The notes: a model not told the origin generated them from the sequence alone. Counted from the first letter of the stretch, positions 1-6,896 are shown. The stretch: 9,750 nucleotides of DNA from an uncultured Oscillospiraceae bacterium (GCA_900552985.1 USBP01000029.1:1-9750); one strand, 5' to 3'. Numbers and translations are program-made.

Positions 1-1
1 T

Positions 2-409
2 GCCGCTTGCCTGACGGATGAAAAGGAAAGCCTGGCGGATACGCATCTGCCCGGCCAACAGCGCTATGTCGAACCGGATGGTTTTTTGGAGGAGGGGATG
101 GAGCTGCCCTTAGGGGAGCTCACGATTCGTGTGCTGCATACGCCGGGCCATTCGCGCGGGGGCGTCTGCTTTTTGGTAGGGGACGCCCTTTTCTCCGGTG
201 ATACGCTTTTTTGCCACACCTGCGGGAGAACAGATCTTCCGGGTGGGGATTATGCTACGCTGATGCGCTCTCTGGAGCGGCTGGCACGTATGCCGGGAGA
301 CTATCAGGTGTATCCTGGGCATAATCGGGCGACGAGCCTTGCGCATGAGCGGACGCATAATCGTTATTTGCGAAAGAAAAAATTTGATGAGTCGCTTTAT
401 GAGTTTTGA
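2..409 (+). CDS. MBL-fold (glyoxalase II-like) metallohydrolase, 5' end outside window
   Basis: This is the C-terminal 135 residues of a metallo-beta-lactamase-fold hydrolase; the frame is open to the left window edge, so the true start lies upstream. Visible metal-site elements are HTPGH at residues 46-50 (metal-ligand His50), the bridging aspartate in FSGDTLF (Asp67), GRTDLPGGD at 75-83, and the C-terminal histidine in YPGHN (His107). The N-terminal HxHxDH signature must lie outside the window. Family knowledge: these are cytosolic di-metal hydrolases of the glyoxalase II-like group, acting on thioesters or related substrates; the substrate here cannot be read from sequence. The TGA stop lies 27 bp before the preferred hemZ ATG, so the two genes are probably co-transcribed. 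In many clostridial genomes an MBL-fold gene of this kind sits directly before hemZ (recalled, not searched). Fold is certain, specific activity is not. Confidence 0.9.
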   Translation, partial: AACLTDEKESLADTHLPGQQRYVEPDGFLEEGMELPLGELTIRVLHTPGHSRGGVCFLVGDALFSGDTLFCHTCGRTDLPGGDYATLMRSLERLARMPGDYQVYPGHNRATSLAHERTHNRYLRKKKFDESLYEF

Positions 410-436
410 TTGTCTGGCAGAAGGGCGGCAAGCGCG

Positions 437-1906
437 ATGATTTTATGGGTTGACGGCCATGATTTCCACTATGAGATGGAAAATCTTTGCCGCGTGTTTT
501 TTCCGTATGAACAGATTAAAACCGTGCGGGAGGATGAGGCTGGCGAGCCGCACGTGACGACCTCCATGCGTAAAGCACAGGAGGGATACGATGTCTCCTG
601 TGAAGTGCTGCTGGCAGGGAACCGAATGACGGCGCACGAGTTCGTCACGTTTCAGCAGGCGCTGGAAGACGGGGAGTGCGAGCGGCGCATGGCGGTTGCA
701 CTGTTTGACGTGCTTTCCCGTGCCACAGGCTATCGGCCGCAATGGGGCATTCTGACGGGCGTGCGCCCTTCGAAGCTGATGCACCGCTTGATTGCTCAAT
801 ATGGAGAGGATGGCGCGCAGGATTACTTCCGCAGCCGGCTGTTGGTTTCCGGGGATAAAACGAAACTCGCTTTCCATGTGGCCTGTGCGGAGCAGCGCAT
901 TATTGCGTCGTCGCGTCCGGATTCGTGCAGCCTGTATTTGTCCATTCCTTTTTGCCCTACGCGGTGCAGTTACTGCTCCTTTGTCTCCCATTCCATCACG
1001 GCCTCAAAAGCCAAAAAGCTGCTGCCCCGCTATGTAGAGCTGCTGTGCTGTGAACTGGAGCTGACCGGGCGGATTCTCTCGGAGCTCGGGCTGCGGCTTG
1101 AAACCGTTTATTATGGCGGAGGAACTCCCACAACACTGGAGGCGGAGGCGCTGCTGCGCATTCATGCTGCGTTGGAGAAGCATTTTGATCTCTCCACTGT
1201 GCGCGAATATACTGTGGAGGCCGGGCGGCCGGATACGGTCACGCCCGAACGGCTGGAGGCGCTCAGGCGGATGGGCGCGACGCGCATCAGCATTAACCCG
1301 CAGACGTTTCAGGATGAGGTGTTGGCGGAAATTGGCCGCAGCCATACCGCCCAATGCGCAGTAGACGCTTTCCGGCTCGCACGGGCGCATGGATTTTCCA
1401 ACATCAACATGGATCTGATTGCCGGCCTGCCAAAGGATACGTTGGAGGGCTTCCGGCGCACGCTGCAAACTACGCTGGAACTCGACCCGGAGAGCGTGAC
1501 GGTACATACCCTGGCGCTCAAGAGGTCTTCTACGCTGGTGACGCACCGGCAGGCTGTGGGGGACGCCTCCCTTACCGGCGAGATGCTGACCGGTGCGCAG
1601 CAGGCGCTCACACAGGCGGGGCATTTCCCATACTATATGTATCGGCAAAGCCGTTGCTTGGGCAATCTCGAAAACGTCGGCTGGTGTAAGCCGGGGCATG
1701 AGGGGCTTTATAACATCTTTATGATGGAGGAGTGCCACACCGTGCTCGCGGCGGGGGCCGGCGCTGTAACAAAGCTTCGTGCGCCGCACGGGGATCAGAT
1801 AGAACGTATTTTTAATTATAAATATCCCTATGAATATAACGAACGGTTTGATGTGCTGATGGAGCGCAAGGCGCGCATAAAGGAATTTTACACGTCATAT
1901 AAATAA
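437..1906 (+). CDS. hemZ: HemZ-type radical SAM protein (coproporphyrinogen III oxidase-like)
   Basis: The product is a 489-residue radical SAM enzyme. The [4Fe-4S]-binding motif is CPTRCSYC with Cys173, Cys177 and Cys180; a GGGTP SAM-binding motif is at 227-231. The N-terminal GILTGVRPSKLMHRL block (104-118) and the C-terminal GWCKPGHEG block are features I associate with HemZ rather than HemN or HemW, and the length is close to the Bacillus protein (about 500 aa). Family knowledge: HemZ is annotated as an oxygen-independent coproporphyrinogen oxidase acting in the cytosol, but it belongs to the same superfamily as the heme chaperone HemW, so the reaction is not settled. No other heme-synthesis gene is visible nearby. 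I chose ATG 437 because AGAAGGG (419-425) precedes it by 11 nt; the frame also permits a TTG at 410 directly after the upstream stop, adding nine residues without a good ribosome binding site. Confidence 0.9.
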   Translation: MILWVDGHDFHYEMENLCRVFFPYEQIKTVREDEAGEPHVTTSMRKAQEGYDVSCEVLLAGNRMTAHEFVTFQQALEDGECERRMAVALFDVLSRATGYRPQWGILTGVRPSKLMHRLIAQYGEDGAQDYFRSRLLVSGDKTKLAFHVACAEQRIIASSRPDSCSLYLSIPFCPTRCSYCSFVSHSITASKAKKLLPRYVELLCCELELTGRILSELGLRLETVYYGGGTPTTLEAEALLRIHAALEKHFDLSTVREYTVEAGRPDTVTPERLEALRRMGATRISINPQTFQDEVLAEIGRSHTAQCAVDAFRLARAHGFSNINMDLIAGLPKDTLEGFRRTLQTTLELDPESVTVHTLALKRSSTLVTHRQAVGDASLTGEMLTGAQQALTQAGHFPYYMYRQSRCLGNLENVGWCKPGHEGLYNIFMMEECHTVLAAGAGAVTKLRAPHGDQIERIFNYKYPYEYNERFDVLMERKARIKEFYTSYK

Positions 1907-1928
1907 CCGATTCGTGTTGGAGGAAGCC

Positions 1929-2858
1929 ATGTCAAAGCTCGATAACTATATGGAATCCATCAATACACTGGCACTGAAGCAGCCGCAGAGCTTTGTCCTG
2001 GCGGCAGAAGAGCGTTACCGCAACATTATTCGCCGGGTTGCCGAACAGGCCGTCTCATCCGGCACGGCTTCCATTATCCTGCTTGCGGGGCCGAGCGCAT
2101 CCGGTAAAACGACCACAGCGGGTAAAATCGCCCAGGCCCTTGCCGAGAGCGGGCATGGGGCATATACGGTCTCGCTGGATAATTTTTATCTCAATCAGGA
2201 TCGCTCCCCGCGTTTCCCTGACGGCACGCCTGATTTTGAAACCGTGCATGCATTGGATATTCCATTGATCCATGAAACCTTTTATCATCTGATGCAAAGC
2301 AGCCGCTGCGAGCTGCCGCTGTTTGATTTCAAAACAGGCAGCCGCAGCGCACAGGCGCAGCGTCTCGTGCTGGAAAAGGGGGATGTGGTCATCGTGGAGG
2401 GTCTGCATGCCTTGAACCCGCTGATTTACGGCGCGTTCCCGCCGGAGCATCTGCTCAAGGTTTATGTCAGCGTTTCCTCCCGTATTTATGCGGAGAATGG
2501 GAAGATTGTTTTAAACAAGCGCAACCTGCGCTTTGTCCGCCGGCTCATCCGTGCCCGCCGCTTTCGCGGCACGGATGTCCACGAGACCTTTTCCCTCTGG
2601 GAGAGCGTGCAGCGGGGGGAGGATTTGTATCTCTTCCCCTTCCGGGGAAATGCGGATGTGCGCATGAATTCCATCCATTTGTATGAGCCCTGCGTCTTTC
2701 GGGAAGAGGCAATCGCCATGCTGCGCCAGCTCGGGCCGGAGCATCCGTTTTATCGGGATGCTGTTCGTATGATTCATAGCCTGCAACGCTTTGAGCCGTT
2801 GGCGCGTGAGCTGGTGCCCGAGGATTCCTTGTTAAGGGAATTTATGGGGGACGATTGA
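1929..2858 (+). CDS. P-loop nucleoside kinase, uridine kinase/phosphoribulokinase family
   Basis: A 309-residue P-loop kinase. The Walker A motif is GPSASGKT at 54-61, followed by SLDNFYL (82-88) and DFE (102-104), typical of the uridine kinase/phosphoribulokinase fold. A Walker B-like strand VVIVEGLHALN spans 153-163, and an arginine-rich segment (LRFVRRLIRARRFRGTD) resembles the lid region. The likely role is ATP-dependent phosphorylation of a nucleoside such as uridine or cytidine in cytosolic salvage; the substrate is inferred. Many clostridial 'nucleoside kinases' of this family are about 550 aa with an N-terminal TGS/ThrRS-like portion; here only about 50 residues precede the P-loop, so that portion is absent. 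ATG 1929 is chosen because TTGGAGGA ends five to six bases upstream; an in-frame TTG at 1914 lacks such a site. It lies 22 bp after hemZ, likely the same operon. Confidence 0.85.
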   Translation: MSKLDNYMESINTLALKQPQSFVLAAEERYRNIIRRVAEQAVSSGTASIILLAGPSASGKTTTAGKIAQALAESGHGAYTVSLDNFYLNQDRSPRFPDGTPDFETVHALDIPLIHETFYHLMQSSRCELPLFDFKTGSRSAQAQRLVLEKGDVVIVEGLHALNPLIYGAFPPEHLLKVYVSVSSRIYAENGKIVLNKRNLRFVRRLIRARRFRGTDVHETFSLWESVQRGEDLYLFPFRGNADVRMNSIHLYEPCVFREEAIAMLRQLGPEHPFYRDAVRMIHSLQRFEPLARELVPEDSLLREFMGDD

Positions 2859-2881
2859 CGCTCCGTCGGGCGTACAGAGCG
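2859..2881 (+). repeat. Imperfect hairpin directly after the nucleoside kinase stop
   Basis: CGCTCCGT (2859-2866) pairs with ACAGAGCG (2874-2881) with a single C/A mismatch and a 7-nt loop. It begins one base after the stop codon and ends just before the promoter at 2888. It is followed by AAAAA instead of a T-run, so it is not a canonical intrinsic terminator; it may stabilise the 3' end or weakly terminate the upstream operon. Confidence 0.4.
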
Positions 2882-2887
2882 AAAAAG

Positions 2888-2916
2888 TTGCTTCTGCTTG
2901 GATTTGGTAGTATAAT
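2888..2916 (+). promoter_or_regulatory. Sigma-A type promoter for the zinc-ribbon/flippase/mazG run
   Basis: A -35 box TTGCTT (2888-2893) is followed after exactly 17 bp by a perfect -10 box TATAAT (2911-2916). Transcription would start near 2922-2924, giving a leader of about 145 nt before the ATG at 3069. It is the best promoter match in the window and lies in the only gap over 200 bp. No operator-like palindrome overlaps it apart from the hairpin ending at 2881. Confidence 0.75.
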
Positions 2917-2933
2917 ACAAAACATCTTGTAGG

Positions 2934-3041
2934 CAGTGGGAACAAATCAACCGGGCATGTCTGTCGGTATGGCGGTTTTGCTGGGAGCTCTCAGTTGGTT
3001 TCCATCGCTGTTCCCGCTGGGGGATCAAAAGGCCTTGGCCT
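2934..3041 (+). promoter_or_regulatory. Structured 5' leader: long stem plus CUUG-tetraloop hairpin (candidate RNA element)
   Basis: In the leader of the zinc-ribbon gene, CAGTGGGAACA (2934-2944) is complementary to TGTTCCCGCTG (3009-3019) over 11 bp with one G-U pair. Stacked inside it, AATCAAC (2945-2951) pairs with GTTGGTT (2994-3000) over 7 bp with one G-U, leaving an 8-nt bulge (3001-3008) on the 3' side and a 42-nt apical region. Just downstream AGGC-CTTG-GCCT (3030-3041) can form a short hairpin with a stable CUUG tetraloop, 15 nt before the ribosome binding site. No U-tract terminator follows, so this reads as a leader and not a free-standing terminated RNA. I do not recognise a named riboswitch or 6S consensus. 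The pairing is seen in sequence; any regulatory function is inference. Confidence 0.45.
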
Positions 3042-3068
3042 GTCGTCTGATGTGTGAAAGGAGCCGTT

Positions 3069-3437
3069 ATGGGATTGTTTGAAAATGCAGTGAATACTGC
3101 AAAATCCGCTGCCCGTACTGTTGGGAAAAAGGCGGAGGAGGTTTTGGATCTCTCCAGAAATAAGTTAAGCGTTTCAGAGCTGGAAAATAATCTGGAAAAC
3201 AGTTATGCCGCTTTGGGTATGCTCTATTATAATTATTTGGAAAACGGTGTGACGGACCGCGAGCGAGAGCAGGCGCTGGTGCAGGAGATTGACGGAATCA
3301 ACGCCTCTATCCGAGAGCTCAAGGAGAGTATCAATGAAATGCGCAACCGCGTGACCTGCCCCGCCTGTGCGGCGGCGAATGATGCCGGTGCGGTATTCTG
3401 CTCCCAGTGCGGTGCAAGGCTCCACGGGGAGGAATAA
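3069..3437 (+). CDS. Small coiled-coil protein with C-terminal zinc ribbon
   Basis: A 122-residue hypothetical protein. Residues 1-95 are largely helical and charged, with heptad-like spacing in 37-94 suggesting a coiled coil. The C-terminus carries a zinc ribbon: CPAC (Cys97, Cys100), a ten-residue spacer, then CSQCG (Cys111, Cys114). There is no signal peptide or membrane segment, so it is probably cytosolic. The N-terminus resembles short amphipathic apolipoprotein-like or stress-protein helices, which are not diagnostic. The ATG at 3069 is preceded by AAAGGAG (3057-3063) with a 5-nt spacer; an in-frame GTG at 3054 overlaps that site and is disfavoured. It is the first gene after the strong promoter, 38 bp before the flippase. 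I do not recognise a specific function; a zinc-dependent adaptor or nucleic-acid-contacting role is possible but unproven. Confidence 0.8.
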   Translation: MGLFENAVNTAKSAARTVGKKAEEVLDLSRNKLSVSELENNLENSYAALGMLYYNYLENGVTDREREQALVQEIDGINASIRELKESINEMRNRVTCPACAAANDAGAVFCSQCGARLHGEE

Positions 3438-3475
3438 CAGGCAAAATTATTACTACAGAATAGGAAGTGTTGCGC

Positions 3476-5275
3476 TTGCCGACGAATAAAAAGCAGACCA
3501 TGCTCAACGGTGCGCTGACGCTGGTGTTTACTACGCTCATCGTCAAGGTAATCGGCGTGCTTTATAAAATTCCCCTGACGGCCATGCTTGGCGAGGTGGG
3601 CCTGGGGTATTTCAGTTCTGCGTACGATGTATACACACCGATCGTCTCTATTTCCATGGCCGGCATCCCGATTGCCGTGGCAAAGATGGTGTCGCAGGAT
3701 GTGGTGCTACACCGTTACCGTAACGCCCGTCAGACCTATCGGGTCTCTTTCCGTCTGTTTATGATCATCGGCGTGGTCGGCACGGCAATCATGCTGCTGC
3801 TGGCATATCCCTATGCCGTTTGGATCAGCAAGTCCCCCAACACGCTTTACAGTATTATTGCAATCGCTCCGGCCGTTTTTTTCTGCTGTGGTATGTCCAT
3901 TTACCGCGGCTATTATGAGGGCCTGAGCAATATGGTGCCCACCGGCGTTTCCCAGGTGATTGAGGCCCTGGGCAAGCTGGTGCTCGGCCTGATCCTCTCC
4001 TATGCTGTCATCCGTGTCGGCAAGGCCCAGTTCAATGCCGGCGGCAAAGTGTTTGGCAAAACAGTTTCCGATCTTGATGCGGCGATGGGGGCAATCTACC
4101 CTTACGCCGCTGCGGCCGCCGTCCTGGGTGTAACGCTTGGCACTCTGTTGGGGATGCTGTATCTCGTGCTGCGTTACAAGATTAAAGGGGATGGCTTTAC
4201 ACGCACTGATCTTGTCAATTCTCCCAAGCCGCTCAGCGGCCAGGAGATTGCGAAAATGATGATGGCGCTGGCCATTCCGGTTGTTGCAAGCTCTCTGATT
4301 ACCAATGTTACCAATATTATTGATGCAGGCATGCTGCGCGCACGGTTGGCTAATATTATGGAAGATCCTGCGTCGGCCAGTGTGCTCAAGGAGATGTATG
4401 CCTATTCCCTGACGGGGACGGGCACACCGGACAGCAGTGTGACCGATTATCTCTATGGCTGCTACTCCGCTGCAATCAATTTCAAAAACCTTGTGCCGAT
4501 GATCACACTGAATTTCGGCGTGAGCGCGCTGCCTATTCTCTCTGCCGCCTGGGCGACGAAAGATAAAAAAAGCAGCCGCATCACGATTGAATCCGTGCTG
4601 CGGATGACGCTTCTTATCGGCCTTCCGGCCGGTATCGGTATGGGCGTGCTGGCACGGCCGATTTTAACGATGTTTTTCAGCAGCCGCCCCTATCTGATCC
4701 CTGTGGCGGAACCAATCATGGAAATGTACGGCTATTCTACTGCGCTGATGGCACTTTCCGCGCCGATTACAAATATGCTTCAGGCAATCGGACGCACGGA
4801 TGTGCCGGTGAAATCGCTTTTGATCGGCGCCGCTATTAAAATCATCGGCAATTATACACTGGTGGGCATCCCGAGCATCAATATTCTCGGCGCGCCGATT
4901 GCCTCTATTTTGTGCTATGTCGTCGTGGTAGCCATCAACCTGTATTATTTGCTGCATGTTTCCCAGGTACGTATTCATATTGTATCCGTGTTGATCAAGC
5001 CGGTCTTTTGCGCGGTGCTGTGCGGCGTTGCCGCATGGTCCGGATATGGTCTGTGCAGTAATCTGCTGGGCCGCGTATGGCCGGCAGAGGGCCTGCTGGG
5101 GCATAGCATGCTCAGCGCGGGCAACGTCTCCACTCTGGTGGCAATCGGGATTGCTGTTGTGGTCTATGGAATTGCTCTTCTGTTCAGCCGCGCCATTTCA
5201 AAAGACGACGTCGACATGCTGCCAAAAGGAGAAAAAATTGCTAAAATACTTGAAAAATACGGCCTGATGGGGTAA
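3476..5275 (+). CDS. SpoVB/YabM-family polysaccharide flippase (MOP/MATE-like exporter)
   Basis: A 599-residue polytopic membrane protein, with about 14 hydrophobic segments by eye. The N-terminal block LNGALTLVFTTLIVKVIGV and the RGYYEGLSNMVPTGVSQ block (about 144-160) are typical of the SpoVB/MurJ-like branch of the MOP flippase superfamily, which moves lipid-linked oligosaccharides or peptidoglycan precursors across the cytoplasmic membrane. Position before mazG, HU and rqcP matches Bacillus yabM, while the sequence family also includes spoVB (spore cortex), so I give no symbol. It is longer than the roughly 520-530 aa of the Bacillus proteins because of hydrophilic loops near 183-202 and 288-327. 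The start is uncertain: TTG 3476 has AGGAAG (3462-3467) at 8-nt spacing; GTG 3467 and TTG 3470 in the same frame lie too close to that site. Confidence 0.9.
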   Translation: MPTNKKQTMLNGALTLVFTTLIVKVIGVLYKIPLTAMLGEVGLGYFSSAYDVYTPIVSISMAGIPIAVAKMVSQDVVLHRYRNARQTYRVSFRLFMIIGVVGTAIMLLLAYPYAVWISKSPNTLYSIIAIAPAVFFCCGMSIYRGYYEGLSNMVPTGVSQVIEALGKLVLGLILSYAVIRVGKAQFNAGGKVFGKTVSDLDAAMGAIYPYAAAAAVLGVTLGTLLGMLYLVLRYKIKGDGFTRTDLVNSPKPLSGQEIAKMMMALAIPVVASSLITNVTNIIDAGMLRARLANIMEDPASASVLKEMYAYSLTGTGTPDSSVTDYLYGCYSAAINFKNLVPMITLNFGVSALPILSAAWATKDKKSSRITIESVLRMTLLIGLPAGIGMGVLARPILTMFFSSRPYLIPVAEPIMEMYGYSTALMALSAPITNMLQAIGRTDVPVKSLLIGAAIKIIGNYTLVGIPSINILGAPIASILCYVVVVAINLYYLLHVSQVRIHIVSVLIKPVFCAVLCGVAAWSGYGLCSNLLGRVWPAEGLLGHSMLSAGNVSTLVAIGIAVVVYGIALLFSRAISKDDVDMLPKGEKIAKILEKYGLMG

Positions 5276-5317
5276 TATACTCATGTTGCATTTTTCCTGT
5301 GTGCGGGAGGGATGAAA

Positions 5318-6127
5318 ATGGACGGCGATTTTGTATACAAAGATGTCTATGAGATCGGTGACCTGCTTGAGATTATACGCCGTCTCCGCTCAGAGGGCGG
5401 ATGTCCCTGGGATCGGGAGCAGACGCATGAAAGCATCAAAAAGAATCTGATTGAAGAGACCTATGAGGTAATTGAGGCCATCAATAAGCAGGATAAAACT
5501 CTGCTTTGCGAGGAGCTGGGCGACGTGCTGATGCAGGTCGTTTTCCATGCCCAGATAGAGGCGGAGGCCGGCGCCTTCACGTTTGCGGATGTGGCAGACG
5601 GCGTATGTAAAAAGCTCATTGAGAGGCATCCCCATGTGTTTGGCGAGGTGCAGGTGAGCGGCTCTGATGAGGTGCTGCGCAATTGGGATGATATCAAAAA
5701 GCATTCCAAGGGCCAGAAGAGCCAAACGGAGACGATGCTTTCTGTTCCACGCGAGCTGCCGGCGTTGATGCGGGCCGGCAAAATTCAGAAAAAGGCGGCA
5801 AAGGTCGGCTTTGATTGGCCGGAGGTTTCCGGTGCGGTAGACAAGCTGTATGAAGAAACCTCTGAGCTCAGCGCTGCAATTGAAAGCGGAAGCGAAGCGG
5901 ATATGGTTGAGGAGTTGGGAGATCTGCTTTTCAGCGTGGTGAATGTATCCCGCTTTGTTGGCTGTGATGCAGAAGAAGCGCTGACGGCTTCCACAGATAA
6001 ATTCATGCGCCGTTTTGCGCATATGGAGAAATTGGCGCAGGCTCAGGGCCGTAGGTTGGAGGATATGAGCCTTAGCGAGATGGACGGTCTGTGGGATGAG
6101 GCGAAGCTTGATTTGTTATCCAAATGA
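5318..6127 (+). CDS. mazG: MazG-type nucleoside triphosphate pyrophosphohydrolase
   Basis: A 269-residue protein with tandem MazG domains. The first carries the CPWD signature (Cys29-Asp32), QTH, the EETYE helix (46-50) and EELGD (65-69); the second carries KVGFDWPEV (162-170), YEETSE (178-183) and EELGD (198-202). These ExxE/ExxD acidic clusters bind Mg2+ for hydrolysis of NTPs to NMP and pyrophosphate. In the cytosol it would cleanse nucleotide pools or affect (p)ppGpp-linked stress responses, as described for E. coli MazG. Bacillus YabN in the same neighbourhood has an extra N-terminal tetrapyrrole-methylase domain, which is absent here. ATG 5318 is chosen because GGAGG (5306-5310) lies 7 nt upstream; the ATG at 5312 is one base from it. 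The gene follows the flippase by 42 bp with no visible terminator. Confidence 0.93.
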   Translation: MDGDFVYKDVYEIGDLLEIIRRLRSEGGCPWDREQTHESIKKNLIEETYEVIEAINKQDKTLLCEELGDVLMQVVFHAQIEAEAGAFTFADVADGVCKKLIERHPHVFGEVQVSGSDEVLRNWDDIKKHSKGQKSQTETMLSVPRELPALMRAGKIQKKAAKVGFDWPEVSGAVDKLYEETSELSAAIESGSEADMVEELGDLLFSVVNVSRFVGCDAEEALTASTDKFMRRFAHMEKLAQAQGRRLEDMSLSEMDGLWDEAKLDLLSK

Positions 6128-6140
6128 AATAATTTATTAT
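6113..6140 (+). promoter_or_regulatory. Possible sigma-A promoter for the HU gene, overlapping the mazG end
   Basis: TTGTTA (6113-6118) and TATTAT (6135-6140) match the -35 and -10 consensus at four and five of six positions with a 16-bp spacer, in an AT-rich stretch at the end of mazG. It would give a leader of about 37 nt. HU is usually made at high level, so a private promoter is plausible, but the match is only moderate. Confidence 0.4.
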
Positions 6141-6145
6141 TTCAT
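6124..6145. repeat. Perfect 9-bp AT-rich inverted repeat over the mazG stop codon
   Basis: ATGAAATAA (6124-6132) and TTATTTCAT (6137-6145) are exact reverse complements around a TTTA loop. The mazG TGA (6125-6127) lies in the left arm and the proposed -10 box of the HU gene overlaps the loop and right arm. It lacks a GC stem and a T-run, so it is not a convincing terminator; it could be an operator or an mRNA hairpin. Confidence 0.55.
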
Positions 6146-6183
6146 GGATCAATAAAATATTTCTTAAACGGAGGAAACCAAAA

Positions 6184-6462
6184 ATGAATAAGACAGAGCT
6201 TGTAAACGCAGTTGCCGAGAAGGCAGATTTTTCTAAGAAGGATGCTGAAAAGGCCGTTGCCGCAGTGATTGAGAGCATTACCGACGCGCTGACGCAGGGC
6301 GAAAAAATTCAGCTGGTCGGCTTTGGTACGTTTGAGGTTCGTGAGCGTGCTGAGAAGCAGGGCCGCAACCCGAGGACCGGCGAGGCCATGACGGTTCCTG
6401 CTTCCAAGCTGCCGGCCTTCAAGGCAGGCAAGGCGCTGAAGGATGCTGTCGCCCAGAAATAA
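6184..6462 (+). CDS. hup: HU-family nucleoid DNA-binding protein
   Basis: A 92-residue protein of standard HU length. It has the N-terminal helices (MNKTELVNAVAEK start), the conserved GFGTFEVRERA strand (46-56) and the GRNPRTGE beta-arm (60-67) whose RNP proline (Pro63) intercalates into the DNA minor groove, then the C-terminal PAFKAGKALKDAV helix. HU dimers bend and constrain DNA across the nucleoid and assist replication, recombination and transcription. Start ATG 6184 is preceded by GGAGGA (6170-6175) at 8-nt spacing. It sits between mazG and rqcP, an arrangement I recall from clostridial genomes, with a possible promoter overlapping the mazG end and a strong terminator about 70 bp downstream, so it can be a discrete transcript. 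HU and IHF belong to one family; HU is the natural call for a Firmicute. Confidence 0.97.
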   Translation: MNKTELVNAVAEKADFSKKDAEKAVAAVIESITDALTQGEKIQLVGFGTFEVRERAEKQGRNPRTGEAMTVPASKLPAFKAGKALKDAVAQK

Positions 6463-6534
6463 AAATGGATTAGAAATGGCTGGGAATGCGTCCCGCAGCT
6501 GCTGACGCGGCGGGGCATATTGCCGGTGCGTGGG

Positions 6535-6562
6535 GCAGGCGGCATCGCCTGCTCTTTTTTTT
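6535..6562 (+). terminator. Rho-independent terminator after the HU gene
   Basis: GCAGGCG (6535-6541) pairs perfectly with CGCCTGC (6546-6552) around a GCAT loop and is followed by TCTTTTTTTT (6553-6562). Two further outer pairs, G6533-C6554 and G6534-U6553, could extend the stem. This is a textbook intrinsic terminator and should largely separate HU transcription from rqcP. Confidence 0.92.
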
Positions 6563-6619
6563 GCCGGCCGCAGAGCGCCTCGAGGTGAAGCTGTTTGGAA
6601 CAGACGCGCGCGGTAAGAG

Positions 6620-6628
6620 GGAGGTGAT
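6620..6628 (+). promoter_or_regulatory. Perfect Shine-Dalgarno deciding the TTG start of rqcP
   Basis: GGAGGTGAT is complementary to the 3' end of 16S rRNA over nine bases and ends 6 nt before the TTG at 6635. It supports that non-ATG codon as the start. Confidence 0.85.
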
Positions 6629-6634
6629 ACCAGG

Positions 6635-6877
6635 TTGAGGCTGGATAAATATTTGAAGGTTTCCAGGCTGATTAAACGCCGCACAGTGGCAAATGAGGTC
6701 TGCGACGCGAAGCATGTCCTTGTCAATGGCAAAGTGGCGCGGGCGTCGTATGAGGTAAAGGTAGGCGATGAGCTGGAGATCACGATGGGCGGCAATGTTT
6801 TGCGTGCCCGGGTCAAAAGCGTAAATGAATACGCCACCAAAAACGATGCTGCGCTGATGTACGAGCTGCTCAAGTGA
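6635..6877 (+). CDS. rqcP: RqcP (YabO), S4-domain ribosome quality-control factor
   Basis: An 80-residue protein that is almost entirely one S4 RNA-binding domain. The MRLDKYLKVSRLIKRRT start is nearly the Bacillus YabO/RqcP N-terminus, and the VNGKVARAS and VKVGDELEI segments complete the S4 fold. Family knowledge: RqcP binds stalled 50S subunits together with RqcH and tRNA-Ala and supports C-terminal alanine tailing of incomplete chains, marking them for degradation. The related heat-shock protein Hsp15 is longer and has a basic tail that is missing here, so RqcP is preferred. The gene begins with TTG behind a perfect Shine-Dalgarno. It follows the HU terminator, and I cannot see a clear promoter in the 72 bp between, so expression may rely on read-through or a weak promoter. 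Confidence 0.93.
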   Translation: MRLDKYLKVSRLIKRRTVANEVCDAKHVLVNGKVARASYEVKVGDELEITMGGNVLRARVKSVNEYATKNDAALMYELLK

Positions 6878-6896
6878 ACTGGGGAACGGATCAAAG

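Noticed and set aside
1004..1789. A 261-codon minus-strand open frame inside hemZ
   Set aside because: It is a shadow of hemZ, whose Cys cluster, GGGTP and C-terminal blocks are all in the + frame.
2859..2886. Intrinsic terminator after the nucleoside kinase
   Set aside because: The hairpin has an internal mismatch and is followed by A residues, not a T-run, so it fails the basic criterion.
2922..3068. 6S RNA, T-box or known riboswitch in the structured leader
   Set aside because: I could not find the T-box sequence, a recognisable riboswitch core or a terminated 6S-like end. It is kept only as an unclassified structured leader.
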